Assembly: GCA_900290245.1 (NCBI GenBank)
Contig: OKRB01000115.1
Location: forward strand, 1-50,475
Length of the DNA stretch: 50,475 nt
Source: Candidatus Sulfuritelmatomonas gaucii
GTDB taxonomy: Bacteria; Acidobacteriota; Terriglobia; Terriglobales; Acidobacteriaceae
Direction of reading: 5' to 3'
Below, piece by piece: positions 8,800-17,517 of the stretch. The notes under the pieces are model-generated. The model made no database searches, was not told the DNA's origin, and worked only from the letters and a program-made list of their open reading frames with translations. The translations under genes were made by a program, and so were the position numbers. Position 1 is the stretch's first letter, and each line of letters starts with the position of its first letter.

Positions 8800-9993
8800 A
8801 TGCGAATGCGCAATTGGCTGCTCGTTCTGTTTGCGCTAAGCTTCTTTCCGGTTTTTTTGAGTGCCCAGTCAGGGGATCTCGCTTCCTATCAGATTTACGG
8901 TGGGTTCACTTCCCTCTCCAATTCTTTCAATGGCGTCCCTGGATCCCGTCAACCCCTGTTCGGTTGGGAAGCAGCTCTTGCTTTTCCCGCCTGGCATCAT
9001 TTGCGGCCAAAACTTGACTATGCAGCCTTCAACGGAACCAATCTCGGCGCTCCGCAACATGCCTTTTTCATTACGGCAGGCGGCGAGTACGAGTACAACG
9101 TGGGCAAGGAGAGGCTTTTCGCGGATGCCATGTTTGGCGACGTGGGTCTGAATCAGAATTGGGGTGCAAACGGGTCGCCAGGGAGCAATGCTTCCTTCAC
9201 CACGTTGTTCGGTGGCGGCGTAGACACCCCGGTAAGCAAGCATCTCGCGATTCGTCTGGAAGGCGGGTACCAGTACACGAACTTTGCCCTGTACCAGAGT
9301 TTGAGCTACAAGTTTCCGTACAGGATTCCGGGGCTGCCCAATAACTTCGCCCGCTTCTCCACCGGATTCGTTTGGATTCCCGGTCTCAAATCAACGTCCA
9401 GCGACGTCACCAGCAGCCGCCAGGAACATCAGCCGGTTGAAAGCGAGTTGGTCTACGAAGACATCGGCTCCTTTGGGCACTACCACCTCTTTGCCGACTC
9501 ATGGTGGAGCAATCTACACACCGCGGGTGTGGAGTATGACCGACACTCCTGGGGAAAGTTCATCGGAGCGCGAATGGACTATACCGCCGATATCATGCCG
9601 CTGGTGATCCTCACCCAACCCAGCAAAACCGACGTGTGGGGGGATCCGCTGACCACCGACCGTGAACACGTTCCCGGTTTGGCGTTCGCGCCCATCGGGC
9701 TGCGCATGATGTGGAGAGACGGCAAGCGCGTCAAGCCTTATTACTTTATCAAAGGCGGTTTGATCGGCTTCACACAAAAGGCGCTCTCAAAGAACGCCAC
9801 ATATGAGAGCTTCACTCTTCAAGAAAGCCTGGGCGCTCAATTCAAACTGACCGAGCGATGGGATTTTCGCACCGGGTTCCTCTTTTTTCATTTTTCGGAT
9901 GGTTTCATTGTAGCGAGCAATCCGGGCCTCGACTCGCTGACCTATAACGCCGGCCTTTGCTATCACCTGGGAAAGCGCGAGGCTGGCCGCTAA
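8800..9993 (+). CDS. outer-membrane barrel with PagL-like lipid A deacylase domain
   Basis: A 397-residue exported protein. Residues 1-22 are a signal peptide (NWLLVLFALSFFPVFLSAQ). Residues about 25-195 alternate as in an OmpA-like eight-stranded barrel. Residues about 225-392 resemble PagL-type lipid A 3-O-deacylases, with FFHFSDGFI carrying the expected His364-x-Ser366 pair, followed by NPGLD with Asp378 where PagL has its catalytic Glu. PagL removes the 3-linked acyl chain of lipid A at the outer membrane. The Glu-to-Asp change leaves activity plausible but unproven. The start is ATG at 8800 or 8806; the latter has GGGA at better spacing. The longer upstream frame is rejected because the signal peptide would be internal. 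Confidence 0.7.
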   Translation: MRMRNWLLVLFALSFFPVFLSAQSGDLASYQIYGGFTSLSNSFNGVPGSRQPLFGWEAALAFPAWHHLRPKLDYAAFNGTNLGAPQHAFFITAGGEYEYNVGKERLFADAMFGDVGLNQNWGANGSPGSNASFTTLFGGGVDTPVSKHLAIRLEGGYQYTNFALYQSLSYKFPYRIPGLPNNFARFSTGFVWIPGLKSTSSDVTSSRQEHQPVESELVYEDIGSFGHYHLFADSWWSNLHTAGVEYDRHSWGKFIGARMDYTADIMPLVILTQPSKTDVWGDPLTTDREHVPGLAFAPIGLRMMWRDGKRVKPYYFIKGGLIGFTQKALSKNATYESFTLQESLGAQFKLTERWDFRTGFLFFHFSDGFIVASNPGLDSLTYNAGLCYHLGKREAGR

Positions 9994-10726
9994 GCACCCG
10001 GGCAAAGCGCGGTTGACCACTCGGAAGGAAAACACAGATTACTTTGCGCGGCAAGCGCGAAGTCCCCTAGGGGCGGATGGGCAGACCCTGAAGTCCCTGG
10101 GAGACCATTGAGCTTCGGAGCCGCGGCGCCCCGCACTGGTTTGCCAGCGGACAGGAGCTTCCTGCTATGCGCCGATGGCAAAGATTTGCTATTCACTGCT
10201 GGCATTAAACCACCATGAAATTAGGCAAGCGGATCCGATGCGGAAGCATAGCGATCCGGGTTGAAGTCAAAGGCGGTGTGAGGCGTTTCCGGCTGGAGCA
10301 CGGCACTGAACTGCGAGGCACTCACAGACTTGATTTCGCTATGACACGCGGTGACTGGGAAAAGGACCGATGACGCGATCGAGAGGCGCAGCGCCAAGGT
10401 GATTGAGATGAAAGGGATTGTCGACAGCATCAATACACACACCCAACCATTTGGAATGCCAAGGCGTCTAACTTGTGACCGAGCAGGTGAGCTGGCGACT
10501 GAACCGACGGACCCGGCGAGTTTTCCGGTTTTGTGAGCCATCGGCCATTGGGAAGCGACAGCCACGATATATTTAGACTCTTTAGAAAACCTCTCCGATG
10601 CTCGGTTACGCAGATAGAAAAAAGTTTCCAACCCTGTGCTTCGCAAGCCGTTGCCTTGAACAACACTGCATTGAAGATCCCGGTAAAGCCCAGGGGAAAC
10701 TATCCCCGGCTTTACGGTGGAGGATT
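9994..10726. other. intergenic region with one doubtful small gene
   Basis: 733 bp between the barrel gene and the LuxR-type regulator. The only candidate coding sequence is the minus-strand frame listed at 10221-10541. The rest gives no recognisable gene, RNA or terminator. Confidence 0.4.
10221..10541 (-). CDS. possible small membrane protein
   Basis: A 106-residue frame from ATG at 10541. It has a basic N-terminal region followed by a hydrophobic stretch (VCVLMLSTIPFISITLALRLS, about residues 34-54) and a polar tail rich in D, P and A, which could make a single-pass membrane protein. There is no Shine-Dalgarno sequence ahead of the ATG and no family was recognised. It fills an otherwise empty gap; chance is a real alternative. 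Confidence 0.3.
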   Translation of the reverse strand: MAHKTGKLAGSVGSVASSPARSQVRRLGIPNGWVCVLMLSTIPFISITLALRLSIASSVLFPVTACHSEIKSVSASQFSAVLQPETPHTAFDFNPDRYASASDPLA

Positions 10727-11380
10727 ATGACCGAGATTCAGCTTCTGATAGCCGACAACCAGCCACTTACGCTTTCTGGCCTGCGCACTGCGGTGGCAGG
10801 ACAGTCGGACATCGAGGTGCTTGCGGAGTGTGCGAGCCCCGATCGATTGATGGACGCGGTGCGTAAGCACTCCCCGGATGTGTTATTGGTGAGCACAGAT
10901 TTTTTCGAGGAAAAGCTGGATGCACTCGAACGCCTGGTGATGGAGATCGAGGAAACGCGGGTGGTCTTGCTGACGAACAGGAAAGACCCCAGTTTTCTCG
11001 AGGAAGCCCTGCGCTGCGGCGCAAAGGGCGTGATCCAAAGAGAATGGCCGATCCAGCAAATCCCGGTGGCCATTCGAAAGGTCACGAACGGCGGCTTCTG
11101 GGTGGAGCGAACCGTCGCCGAGCGGGTTCTTGAGAACATCCTGAACGGGCATCCCGTCGAGAATCCTGAAACTCGCAAGATTGCATCGATTACGCAGCGC
11201 GAACGCGAGGTCATCACCTTAATTTGCCAGGGATTCAGGAACAAGAAGATCGCCGGCACACTGCACATCAGTGAAGCGACCGTGTCGCATCATCTCACGT
11301 CGATCTATCGAAAACTCGAGGTGGACGACCGGATCGCACTGGTTATCTACTCGGCGAAGCAGAGCCTGGTCACGTTCTGA
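10727..11380 (+). CDS. LuxR/NarL-type regulator with atypical receiver
   Basis: A 217-residue two-domain regulator. Residues 1-120 have the receiver fold, and residues about 150-212 are a GerE/LuxR helix-turn-helix (SITQREREVITLICQGFRNK, then ISEATVSHHLTSIYRKL). Against NarL-type receivers three key positions differ: the acidic pair reads D10-N11, the phosphoacceptor Asp is Ser56 (PDVLLVST), and the conserved Lys is Arg105 (GAKGVIQRE). It is therefore likely to act without phosphorylation. The ATG at 10727 has GGTGGAGG 3 nt upstream (10716-10723), which decides against the longer frame. There is no adjacent histidine kinase. It is convergent with the PAP2 gene. Confidence 0.85.
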   Translation: MTEIQLLIADNQPLTLSGLRTAVAGQSDIEVLAECASPDRLMDAVRKHSPDVLLVSTDFFEEKLDALERLVMEIEETRVVLLTNRKDPSFLEEALRCGAKGVIQREWPIQQIPVAIRKVTNGGFWVERTVAERVLENILNGHPVENPETRKIASITQREREVITLICQGFRNKKIAGTLHISEATVSHHLTSIYRKLEVDDRIALVIYSAKQSLVTF

Positions 11381-11423
11381 TTTGCGCTAGGGTTCGCCGG
11401 GACAGGCCCCCGCGCACGATGAC

Positions 11424-12149
11424 TTAGAACTGGCCGTGGCCGTGACCCGACAACTCGTGAAGCGCATAAAAAGCAATCTTCCTTACAGAATCGAAGTTTG
11501 TGGCGAAAAGAAAGGAACAGAGGTAGAAGCACAGGTAGAAGCCCGCGGTCGAGTAATTGAGAAAACGAAGCGGCTCGCGGGAAACCGATTGGCGCAACTT
11601 GACGACCTTGCTAAGCACACCAAAGCCGATACCGATCGCTGCTCCGGCCAGAACATCGGTGGGAAAGTGCTCCCCGAGATACACTAGCGGCAAACAGACA
11701 ACGAACAGGGCGTGGCAATAGGCCAGAAGGCCGACTTTCCAGGAAACCAGAAAGATGGTCGTGGCCAGCGCAAAGTACAAAACAGCATGGTCGCTTGGGA
11801 ATGAGCTCCAGTGAATCAGGTCATAGTAGTATTCAGCGGTCCCATGGGGCGGTTTGAAATGCACGTCGGCATTCAGGTAGGGCCGCGCGCGGAAAGGCAA
11901 CACCGCCGCCAGTCCTCGGGTGAAAAATAGTGCCACAAACGCTGAGACCAAGCCGCTGATCAGGGTTTCTCTCACCGCTTCTTTGGTTTCACTTTCAGCA
12001 AACCACGCCCACCAAAAAAAGCTTGTCGCCACACCGCCGGTGATGAAGGGGTCAGTGGAAACGAATACCATGGTTTTGTCTAACACCCAGGATCTTTGAG
12101 CAAACTGATTCAGGAAATGCAGAATGCTGGAATCGAAGGCATCAACCAT
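11424..12149 (-). CDS. PAP2-family phosphatase (undecaprenyl-diphosphatase-like)
   Basis: An integral membrane phosphatase of about 241 residues with several transmembrane helices. The acid-phosphatase signature motifs are visible: RARP (87-90), SFPSDHA (116-122, motif C2 with catalytic His) and YLGEHFPTD (157-165, motif C3 with nucleophilic His161 and Asp165). Relatives dephosphorylate undecaprenyl diphosphate or other lipid phosphates on the periplasmic side. The C-terminus is His/Gly-rich (HELSGHGHGQF). A GTG at 12170 would add seven residues; the ATG at 12149 is preferred because the family starts close to the first helix. Confidence 0.85.
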   Translation of the reverse strand: MVDAFDSSILHFLNQFAQRSWVLDKTMVFVSTDPFITGGVATSFFWWAWFAESETKEAVRETLISGLVSAFVALFFTRGLAAVLPFRARPYLNADVHFKPPHGTAEYYYDLIHWSSFPSDHAVLYFALATTIFLVSWKVGLLAYCHALFVVCLPLVYLGEHFPTDVLAGAAIGIGFGVLSKVVKLRQSVSREPLRFLNYSTAGFYLCFYLCSFLFATNFDSVRKIAFYALHELSGHGHGQF

Positions 12150-12613
12150 CGTGATCTTCACCCTCCGCACTGCGAACCTGTCCTGTTACGGTCGGACTTA
12201 AGGCAAAGAATCGCCCCTTAGCGAGCCGAAGATTGGCAAACCACTTGTGTGATGCCTGGAGAGGGTAACTAGCTGTCTGGACGATGAAGAGTCGGCAAGA
12301 ACCGGATGGGGCAATCTGTTTTGAGATCGGCACGACCCCCAGTTCGTTTTGGAATCTCATCGACTCGACTCCCCTTGCCGTGACGCGCATGTGCGCCTCA
12401 ATGATTTCGCTGCCGGAGCATAGTAACTGTAGATTTTGAGCATCAGGTCGCCCACCGAACATGATTGGAAGGGGAGCCATGTCGATCGCAAGTGCGAAGA
12501 TTCAGGCTGGAACGGCTGCAAGTGAAATCTTTCTTATTTTTATAACTAATTGAAATAAATATAGTTAATATCCGATGTGTGTGACCGGACCGTCCGAAGT
12601 AGGGGTACAGTAT
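12150..12613. other. intergenic region between divergent genes
   Basis: 464 bp between the PAP2 gene (minus) and the DUF192-PilZ gene (plus). The AT-rich segment 12525-12570 is the likely promoter zone for the PilZ gene, though hexamers are not convincing. A 112-codon minus frame at 12142-12480 was considered and rejected. Confidence 0.4.
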
Positions 12614-14044
12614 ATGCATGGACCAGTTTTCCACAGGGTCCGCCAAAGACGCGGCTTCCCCGAGCGCGCGCCGGCGATGCAGTCCGCCATGAATGCAGAC
12701 AGGTATTGCGCTTACAACCTGACCCGCCAACGATTTGTGGCGTCCAGCCTTGAGGCTGCGGACGGCACCACGAGCCGTGCAGAAGCTCGGCTGCTGGAAA
12801 TAGGTCTGGGCGAAGAGACAGCGCTGTGGATTTTTCCATACAGAAAGATCTCAGCTTCAAGCGCGCGCTTTCCTCTCGATCTGGTTCTTCTCGACAGCGA
12901 CAGTGTCGTTCTGGAAACCGTTGAGTTCTTCCCCATGAATGCCGCTTGCGCGGCGGAGGCGCAAGCCACAAGCCTTCTTGTTTTGGCGGCAGACTCGGTG
13001 GCGCGGGGAGAAATCAAGCCCGGCGACCAGTTAGCCATCTCTTCTCCCGAAGAGATGATGCTGTATTTGCAGCGCGCGCAAAATGACAGTGGACATCTGC
13101 CCGAAACCGCGCGGGTGATCCCCTGGCCGAAGAACGGCGCAATGGCTGAAGAGCAGCCCGCCACGGCGAAAGATGCACCCAAAGCAGACGGCGTCGAGCC
13201 GGGGAAACCATGCGAAGGCGCAGTGACAGAGGCTGCCGCGCGGCCGCCTGAGAAGGAAGAATCGGCGATCGCAGCGAGTGAATCGCCTGAGAGCGCGCCT
13301 GCAGAGGTCGTGACGGAGTTGCCGGTTCATGACGAACCGGTGGTTGCCGCGTTTGAGCCCAGCGAAAGCACACGACCGCAAATTGCCGCAGAAATTCCAG
13401 ACAAAGATGAGCCAGTAGCCGCGATGGGCCTGCACAGCCAGGTTGCTCTGATGCCGGCTCTGGCGGAGTCGCCGTGGGAAGATGCGCCGGCGCAGGAACC
13501 GCATGTCGTGCCGCTCGAGTATCGCCCGGTGAACGCACCCCCGATTCTGGTAGAGCTACCTGTTACGAATGATGTGCCGGCGGCGCCGAGTCAACGAATT
13601 CCGTGGAGGGAGGACGAAACTCGAAAGAACTGGATCATGCGCCTGCTGGAAGGCGAAGATCGCGATCCGCGAAGCGCGCCGCGGGAATCGCTTCCGGGGC
13701 TCGTCGCCTATTTCTTTAGGGGCGGAGCTCCCAAGCCGGACGCGGTTCGCAATATCAGCATGACGGGGTTATACCTCGTTACCCGCGAACGCTGGTATAT
13801 GGGCACAGTCGTTCAAATGACATTGACCAACTGGAACCGATCGATCATCGAGCCAACGATTTCGCTGCATGCGCAAGCAGTTCGGTCGGAAAGCGATGGT
13901 GTTGCCTTCCGTTTCTTTCTGGAAGAGGACCGTCATTGCGACGGCAGAGTCATCCAGCTGTACGCCCCGACGAACGGAGTTGACAGAATGCAAGTGGGAA
14001 GATTCATGGAGGACTTCAAGGCAACGAATCCCTCGGTGCAATAA
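12614..14044 (+). CDS. DUF192-like domain fused to C-terminal PilZ domain
   Basis: About 476 residues in three parts. The N-terminal part (about 30-140) matches DUF192-type proteins: YCAYNLTRQRF, ARFPLDLVLLDSDSVVLE, then LVLAADSVARGEIKPGDQL. A Glu/Ala/Pro-rich, poorly conserved linker of about 200 residues follows, with internally similar segments (ELPVHDEPVVA, EIPDKDEPVAA). The C-terminal 100 residues are a PilZ domain with RSAPR (the RxxxR motif) and, about 20 residues on, NISMTG (N-x-S-x-x-G). Both c-di-GMP-binding motifs are intact, so nucleotide binding is likely. The ATG at 12614 has AGGGG 8 nt upstream; starts at 12677 or 12689 fit the family better but lack such a site. The gene stands alone. 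Its partner is unknown. Confidence 0.7.
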   Translation: MHGPVFHRVRQRRGFPERAPAMQSAMNADRYCAYNLTRQRFVASSLEAADGTTSRAEARLLEIGLGEETALWIFPYRKISASSARFPLDLVLLDSDSVVLETVEFFPMNAACAAEAQATSLLVLAADSVARGEIKPGDQLAISSPEEMMLYLQRAQNDSGHLPETARVIPWPKNGAMAEEQPATAKDAPKADGVEPGKPCEGAVTEAAARPPEKEESAIAASESPESAPAEVVTELPVHDEPVVAAFEPSESTRPQIAAEIPDKDEPVAAMGLHSQVALMPALAESPWEDAPAQEPHVVPLEYRPVNAPPILVELPVTNDVPAAPSQRIPWREDETRKNWIMRLLEGEDRDPRSAPRESLPGLVAYFFRGGAPKPDAVRNISMTGLYLVTRERWYMGTVVQMTLTNWNRSIIEPTISLHAQAVRSESDGVAFRFFLEEDRHCDGRVIQLYAPTNGVDRMQVGRFMEDFKATNPSVQ

Positions 14045-14197
14045 CGCATAACGACGACTGAAGTGCGCGGCGCACATGCTCACGAAGCCGCCCTCAAGTA
14101 GGGCTGTCCCTCTTCTGAAGTGGCAGAATTCGCTCAGCATTGCTTTCGTTTTCCCCAAAAACCGTAAGACAGAAAACTGTCCGACAGGCCGCCGGGA

Positions 14198-14227
14198 TTG
14201 ACACGACGGAATGTCGGTTTGTAGGAT
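14198..14227 (+). promoter_or_regulatory. sigma-70-like promoter of the ABC operon
   Basis: A perfect TTGACA at 14198-14203 and TAGGAT at 14222-14227, with an 18-bp spacer, about 75 bp before the ABC ATPase start. The -10 box matches the consensus at four of six positions. Confidence 0.5.
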
Positions 14228-14301
14228 GCAAGTGTCCGAGTGAAGCTCTCAGTTTGCGCTGGTAACGAGCTTGAATCCTAGTACGTCAAAGCCTTGGAAC
14301 G

Positions 14302-15333
14302 ATGATTGCAGTTAAGGAGCTTACCAAACGGTACGCGCGCACGACTGCCGTTGATCGGATTTCATTTTCTGTCGAAAAGGGCCAGATCGTCGGTTTCCTC
14401 GGCCCCAACGGCGCCGGGAAAACGACCACGATGCGCGTCCTCACGTGTTTCCTTCCTCCGTCGGCGGGCACCGCGACCGTGGCCGGGTTCGATGTCCTGG
14501 AACAACCCCGCGAGGTGAAGAAGCGCATTGGCTATCTTCCGGAAGCGCCTCCACTCTACCCGGAGATGGAGACAGTCGAGTATCTGCGTTTTGTCGGCAA
14601 GCTGAAGGGGCTGTCAGGCGCCGACCTCGACAAGCGCGTGGACTATGTTCTGGGGCGCTGCTCGATCGCCGATGTGAAGTCCCGGCTTTTGGGCAAGCTC
14701 TCCAAAGGCTATCGCCAGCGCGTGGGGCTGGCGCAGGCCATCATCCACAACCCCGACGTGCTGATTCTCGATGAGCCGACAGCGGGGCTCGATCCCAAAC
14801 AGATCAATGAAACGCGCGACCTGATCAAGAGCCTGGCCGGCGACCACACCATCATTCTCAGCACCCACATCCTGACTGAAGTCGAGCAGACCTGCGAGCA
14901 GGTCATCATTATCAACAAAGGCAAGCTGGTGGCCACTGATTCCGTGCGGAATCTGCAGGCCCGCACACGCGGCGTGGAGTCGGTTCGGGTGGAGGTGGCC
15001 GCACGCGACAGCGCACTGAATTTCGAAGCGGTCCAGCAAAAACTCGAGCAGGTGCAAGGCGTTGCTCAAGTAGTTTGCAAGGATCCCAGGGATCAGCGCC
15101 TGATTTTCGAAGTGCAGAGCCAGAAGGGGCAACTGGTCCGCGGAGACCTCGCGCGTGCCGTTGTCGAATCCGGCTGGGATTTCAACGAGCTTGGCGCAGC
15201 CGGCATGAGCCTCGAAGAAATCTTCCTTGAGCTAACAGGAAACGAAACGGCGGGAGTGTCAAAGGACGCCGCCAAGAACCCGAAAGAGGCAGTCACGGAA
15301 GTAAAAGAACCTGTAAACGAGTCAAAAGAATGA
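14302..15333 (+). CDS. ABC transporter ATP-binding protein (GldA-like)
   Basis: The 343-residue ATPase of an ABC-2 type exporter. Walker A is GPNGAGKTTT (about 34-43), the signature motif is LSKGYRQRV, and Walker B is VLILDEPTAGLDP, followed by the H-loop in LSTHIL. Residues about 230-310 form the usual extra C-terminal domain, ending in a charged Lys/Glu tail. First gene of a tight operon: it overlaps the permease by 4 bp (ATGA). The GldA/GldF/GldG/DUF4340 gene set matches gliding-motility-type or auxiliary ABC systems that are widespread in Acidobacteriota, but the substrate is not established and gliding should not be assumed. Confidence 0.9.
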   Translation: MIAVKELTKRYARTTAVDRISFSVEKGQIVGFLGPNGAGKTTTMRVLTCFLPPSAGTATVAGFDVLEQPREVKKRIGYLPEAPPLYPEMETVEYLRFVGKLKGLSGADLDKRVDYVLGRCSIADVKSRLLGKLSKGYRQRVGLAQAIIHNPDVLILDEPTAGLDPKQINETRDLIKSLAGDHTIILSTHILTEVEQTCEQVIIINKGKLVATDSVRNLQARTRGVESVRVEVAARDSALNFEAVQQKLEQVQGVAQVVCKDPRDQRLIFEVQSQKGQLVRGDLARAVVESGWDFNELGAAGMSLEEIFLELTGNETAGVSKDAAKNPKEAVTEVKEPVNESKE

Positions 15334-16097
15334 GAAACACCTGGACAATCTGCTGCAAGGAGCTGGGAAGCTACTTCGTTTCTCCGATAGCCTACCTGTT
15401 GCTTACCATGGCCGGCCTGGTCTCCGGTTTCTTCTTCTGGGTTCTGCTGCGGGATTTTGTGCTCCAGGGCATGGAGATGCAGCTCCGCGGCGAGACTTTT
15501 CCGATGAACATGAACGAGCAGATCATCACGCCCCTGCTGATGAATGTCGGCGTCATCTTTCTGTTTTTCCTTCCGCTGATCACCATGCGGCTTTTTGCCG
15601 AAGAAAAACGCTCAGGGACCATCGAGCTGTTGGCGACGTCCCCCGTTCGCGACATCGAAATCATCCTCGGTAAATGGCTTGCGGCCCTGATCCTATACGC
15701 GTGCATGCTGCTTTTTACCGCGTTGAACTTGGCTTTTCTGTTTCTTTACGGCAATCCTGACTGGAAGCCTCTCGCTGTCGGATATCTTGGACTGCTGCTG
15801 CAGGGCGGCCTGTTTCTCGCCATCGGCGCATTTATTTCCACGCTGACGAAGAACCAGATCATTGCCGGAGCAGTCACCTTCGGTGTTTGTCTCCTGCTCT
15901 GGGTACTGGAGTGGGCGAGCAGCTATGACTCCGCCACCTGGGCCACGGTGTGCGCGTATCTTTCCGTGATCACGCACTTCGGCTCCTTCGCAAGGGGAGT
16001 CATCGCGTTGAAGGACGTAGTCTTTTATCTCACTGGAATTTTTCTGGGACTCTTCGCAACAGCGCGGTCGCTTGAGTCTCTGCGCTGGAGGTCGTAG
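15330..16097 (+). CDS. ABC-2 type permease (GldF-like)
   Basis: A 255-residue inner-membrane permease with about six hydrophobic segments. The NTWTICCKELGSYFVSPIAY start and the FAEEKRSGTIELLATSPV segment are typical of ABC-2/GldF permeases. The start overlaps the ATPase stop, and the stop TAG abuts the ATG of the next gene with no gap, so stoichiometric translation is likely. Confidence 0.88.
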   Translation: MRNTWTICCKELGSYFVSPIAYLLLTMAGLVSGFFFWVLLRDFVLQGMEMQLRGETFPMNMNEQIITPLLMNVGVIFLFFLPLITMRLFAEEKRSGTIELLATSPVRDIEIILGKWLAALILYACMLLFTALNLAFLFLYGNPDWKPLAVGYLGLLLQGGLFLAIGAFISTLTKNQIIAGAVTFGVCLLLWVLEWASSYDSATWATVCAYLSVITHFGSFARGVIALKDVVFYLTGIFLGLFATARSLESLRWRS

Positions 16098-17474
16098 ATG
16101 GCGGCCCGGTGGCTTCGAGCGCGGCAAACCAAGTACGCGGCCTACGCCTTCGTTTATGTAGTGGTGGTAATTGCCGCAATCGCGGTCGCAAACATCCTTG
16201 CCAACCATTACAACAAGTCTCTCGATACGACTTCGAATAAGCGCTACAGCCTTTCTCCGCAGACTGCAAAAATCGTGAAGGGGTTGAAACAGAACGCGAC
16301 CATCACCTACTTTAACCAGAGCACGCGATTCAATGAAGGCAAGGATTTGCTCGAGGAGTATGCGAATCTTTCGCCGCGTGTCCATGTCGCTTATGTCGAC
16401 CCTGACAAAGATCCCGAACTTGCGCGCGAAGATGGGATACGCGACTTCGGGACGGCAGTGGTGCAGATCGGCGAGAAGAAGGATACCGCCAAGAGCATGA
16501 CGGAGGAGGGCATCACCGGCTCCTTCATCCGCGACCTGAAGGGCAACACGCGCACCGTCTGCTTTGTGACCGGCAGCGGCGAGCACCAGGTTAGCGACAC
16601 CGAACGTGACGGGCTCTCGCAGTTCAGCGATCTGCTGGGCAAGGAAGAGTATCAGACAAAAGCGATCGATCTATTGCAGAAGGCCGAGGTTCCAGACGAC
16701 TGCACAACGCTCGTTGTTGCTGGGCCGACACGCGATTATTTGCAGCCCGAGGTTGGTGCCATCAAGACGTATGTTGAGGGCGGAGGGCGGGCTCTATTCC
16801 TGCTTGATCCGCCGCTCCAAATGGGGCAGTCAGCGATTGCCGGCAATGACGCACTTACGAACCTTCTGAAAAGCTGGGGCGTGACGCTGGATAAAGACCT
16901 GGTTCTCGATTTCAACCCAATCGGCCAGGTTGTCGGGCTGGGGCCTCAGGTTGCCCTAGTGACACAGTACGGATCGCAGCCCATTGTGAGCGAGTTGAAG
17001 GGGACGGCTGTCGGACTGCCGATCACACGCTCGCTTGAAATCAAGGACACGGGGAAAACGACTGTTCAGAAGTTGTTCGACTCTTCTGATAACAGCCTTG
17101 CCACCAGCGACCTGAATTCTCCTTCAGTCAATCTCCACGACCCAAAAAACAAGAAAGGGCCTTTCGCGCTGGCGGCTGCCGGCAACTATGACACCGGAAA
17201 GCAGAACTCACAGGGACGCTTTGTCGTCGTTGGCAGCTCCTCGTGGGTAGCCAACCGGTTCATCGGCTTCAATGGGAACAGCGACCTTGCCCTGAACTCG
17301 GTGAACTGGCTCTCATCCGATGAAGATCTTATCTCCATCCATCCCAAGCCGCCAGACGATCGCCGCATCACGATGACCCGCGCCCAATTGAATCGCGTGC
17401 GGCTCAGCAGCCAGTTCGGATTTCCGCTGGTGGCGATCATTATCGGTGCCGGGATCTGGTGGAAGCGCCGGTGA
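16098..17474 (+). CDS. GldG-like ABC auxiliary protein
   Basis: 458 residues. An N-terminal membrane anchor (about 13-36) is followed by a large periplasmic region of the GldG/ABC_transp_aux type (NKRYSLSPQTAKIVKGL, LEEYANLSPRVHVAYVDPD, GGRALFLLDPPL) and a second transmembrane helix at the very C-terminus (FGFPLVAIIIGAGIWW). In relatives it pairs with the GldA/GldF transporter. It starts directly after the permease stop. Confidence 0.85.
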   Translation: MAARWLRARQTKYAAYAFVYVVVVIAAIAVANILANHYNKSLDTTSNKRYSLSPQTAKIVKGLKQNATITYFNQSTRFNEGKDLLEEYANLSPRVHVAYVDPDKDPELAREDGIRDFGTAVVQIGEKKDTAKSMTEEGITGSFIRDLKGNTRTVCFVTGSGEHQVSDTERDGLSQFSDLLGKEEYQTKAIDLLQKAEVPDDCTTLVVAGPTRDYLQPEVGAIKTYVEGGGRALFLLDPPLQMGQSAIAGNDALTNLLKSWGVTLDKDLVLDFNPIGQVVGLGPQVALVTQYGSQPIVSELKGTAVGLPITRSLEIKDTGKTTVQKLFDSSDNSLATSDLNSPSVNLHDPKNKKGPFALAAAGNYDTGKQNSQGRFVVVGSSSWVANRFIGFNGNSDLALNSVNWLSSDEDLISIHPKPPDDRRITMTRAQLNRVRLSSQFGFPLVAIIIGAGIWWKRR

Positions 17475-17517
17475 GGACCAAAATCCGCACGATCTTGCTG
17501 GAATTGCGAAATGCGTT

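Noticed and set aside
12142..12480. 112-codon minus-strand frame overlapping the PAP2 start
   Set aside because: No Shine-Dalgarno, no recognisable fold, overlaps the promoter side of a clear gene; composition looks random.
15693..16586. 297-codon frame antisense to the GldF/GldG genes
   Set aside because: Shadow of two clear genes in a tight operon; no signature of its own.
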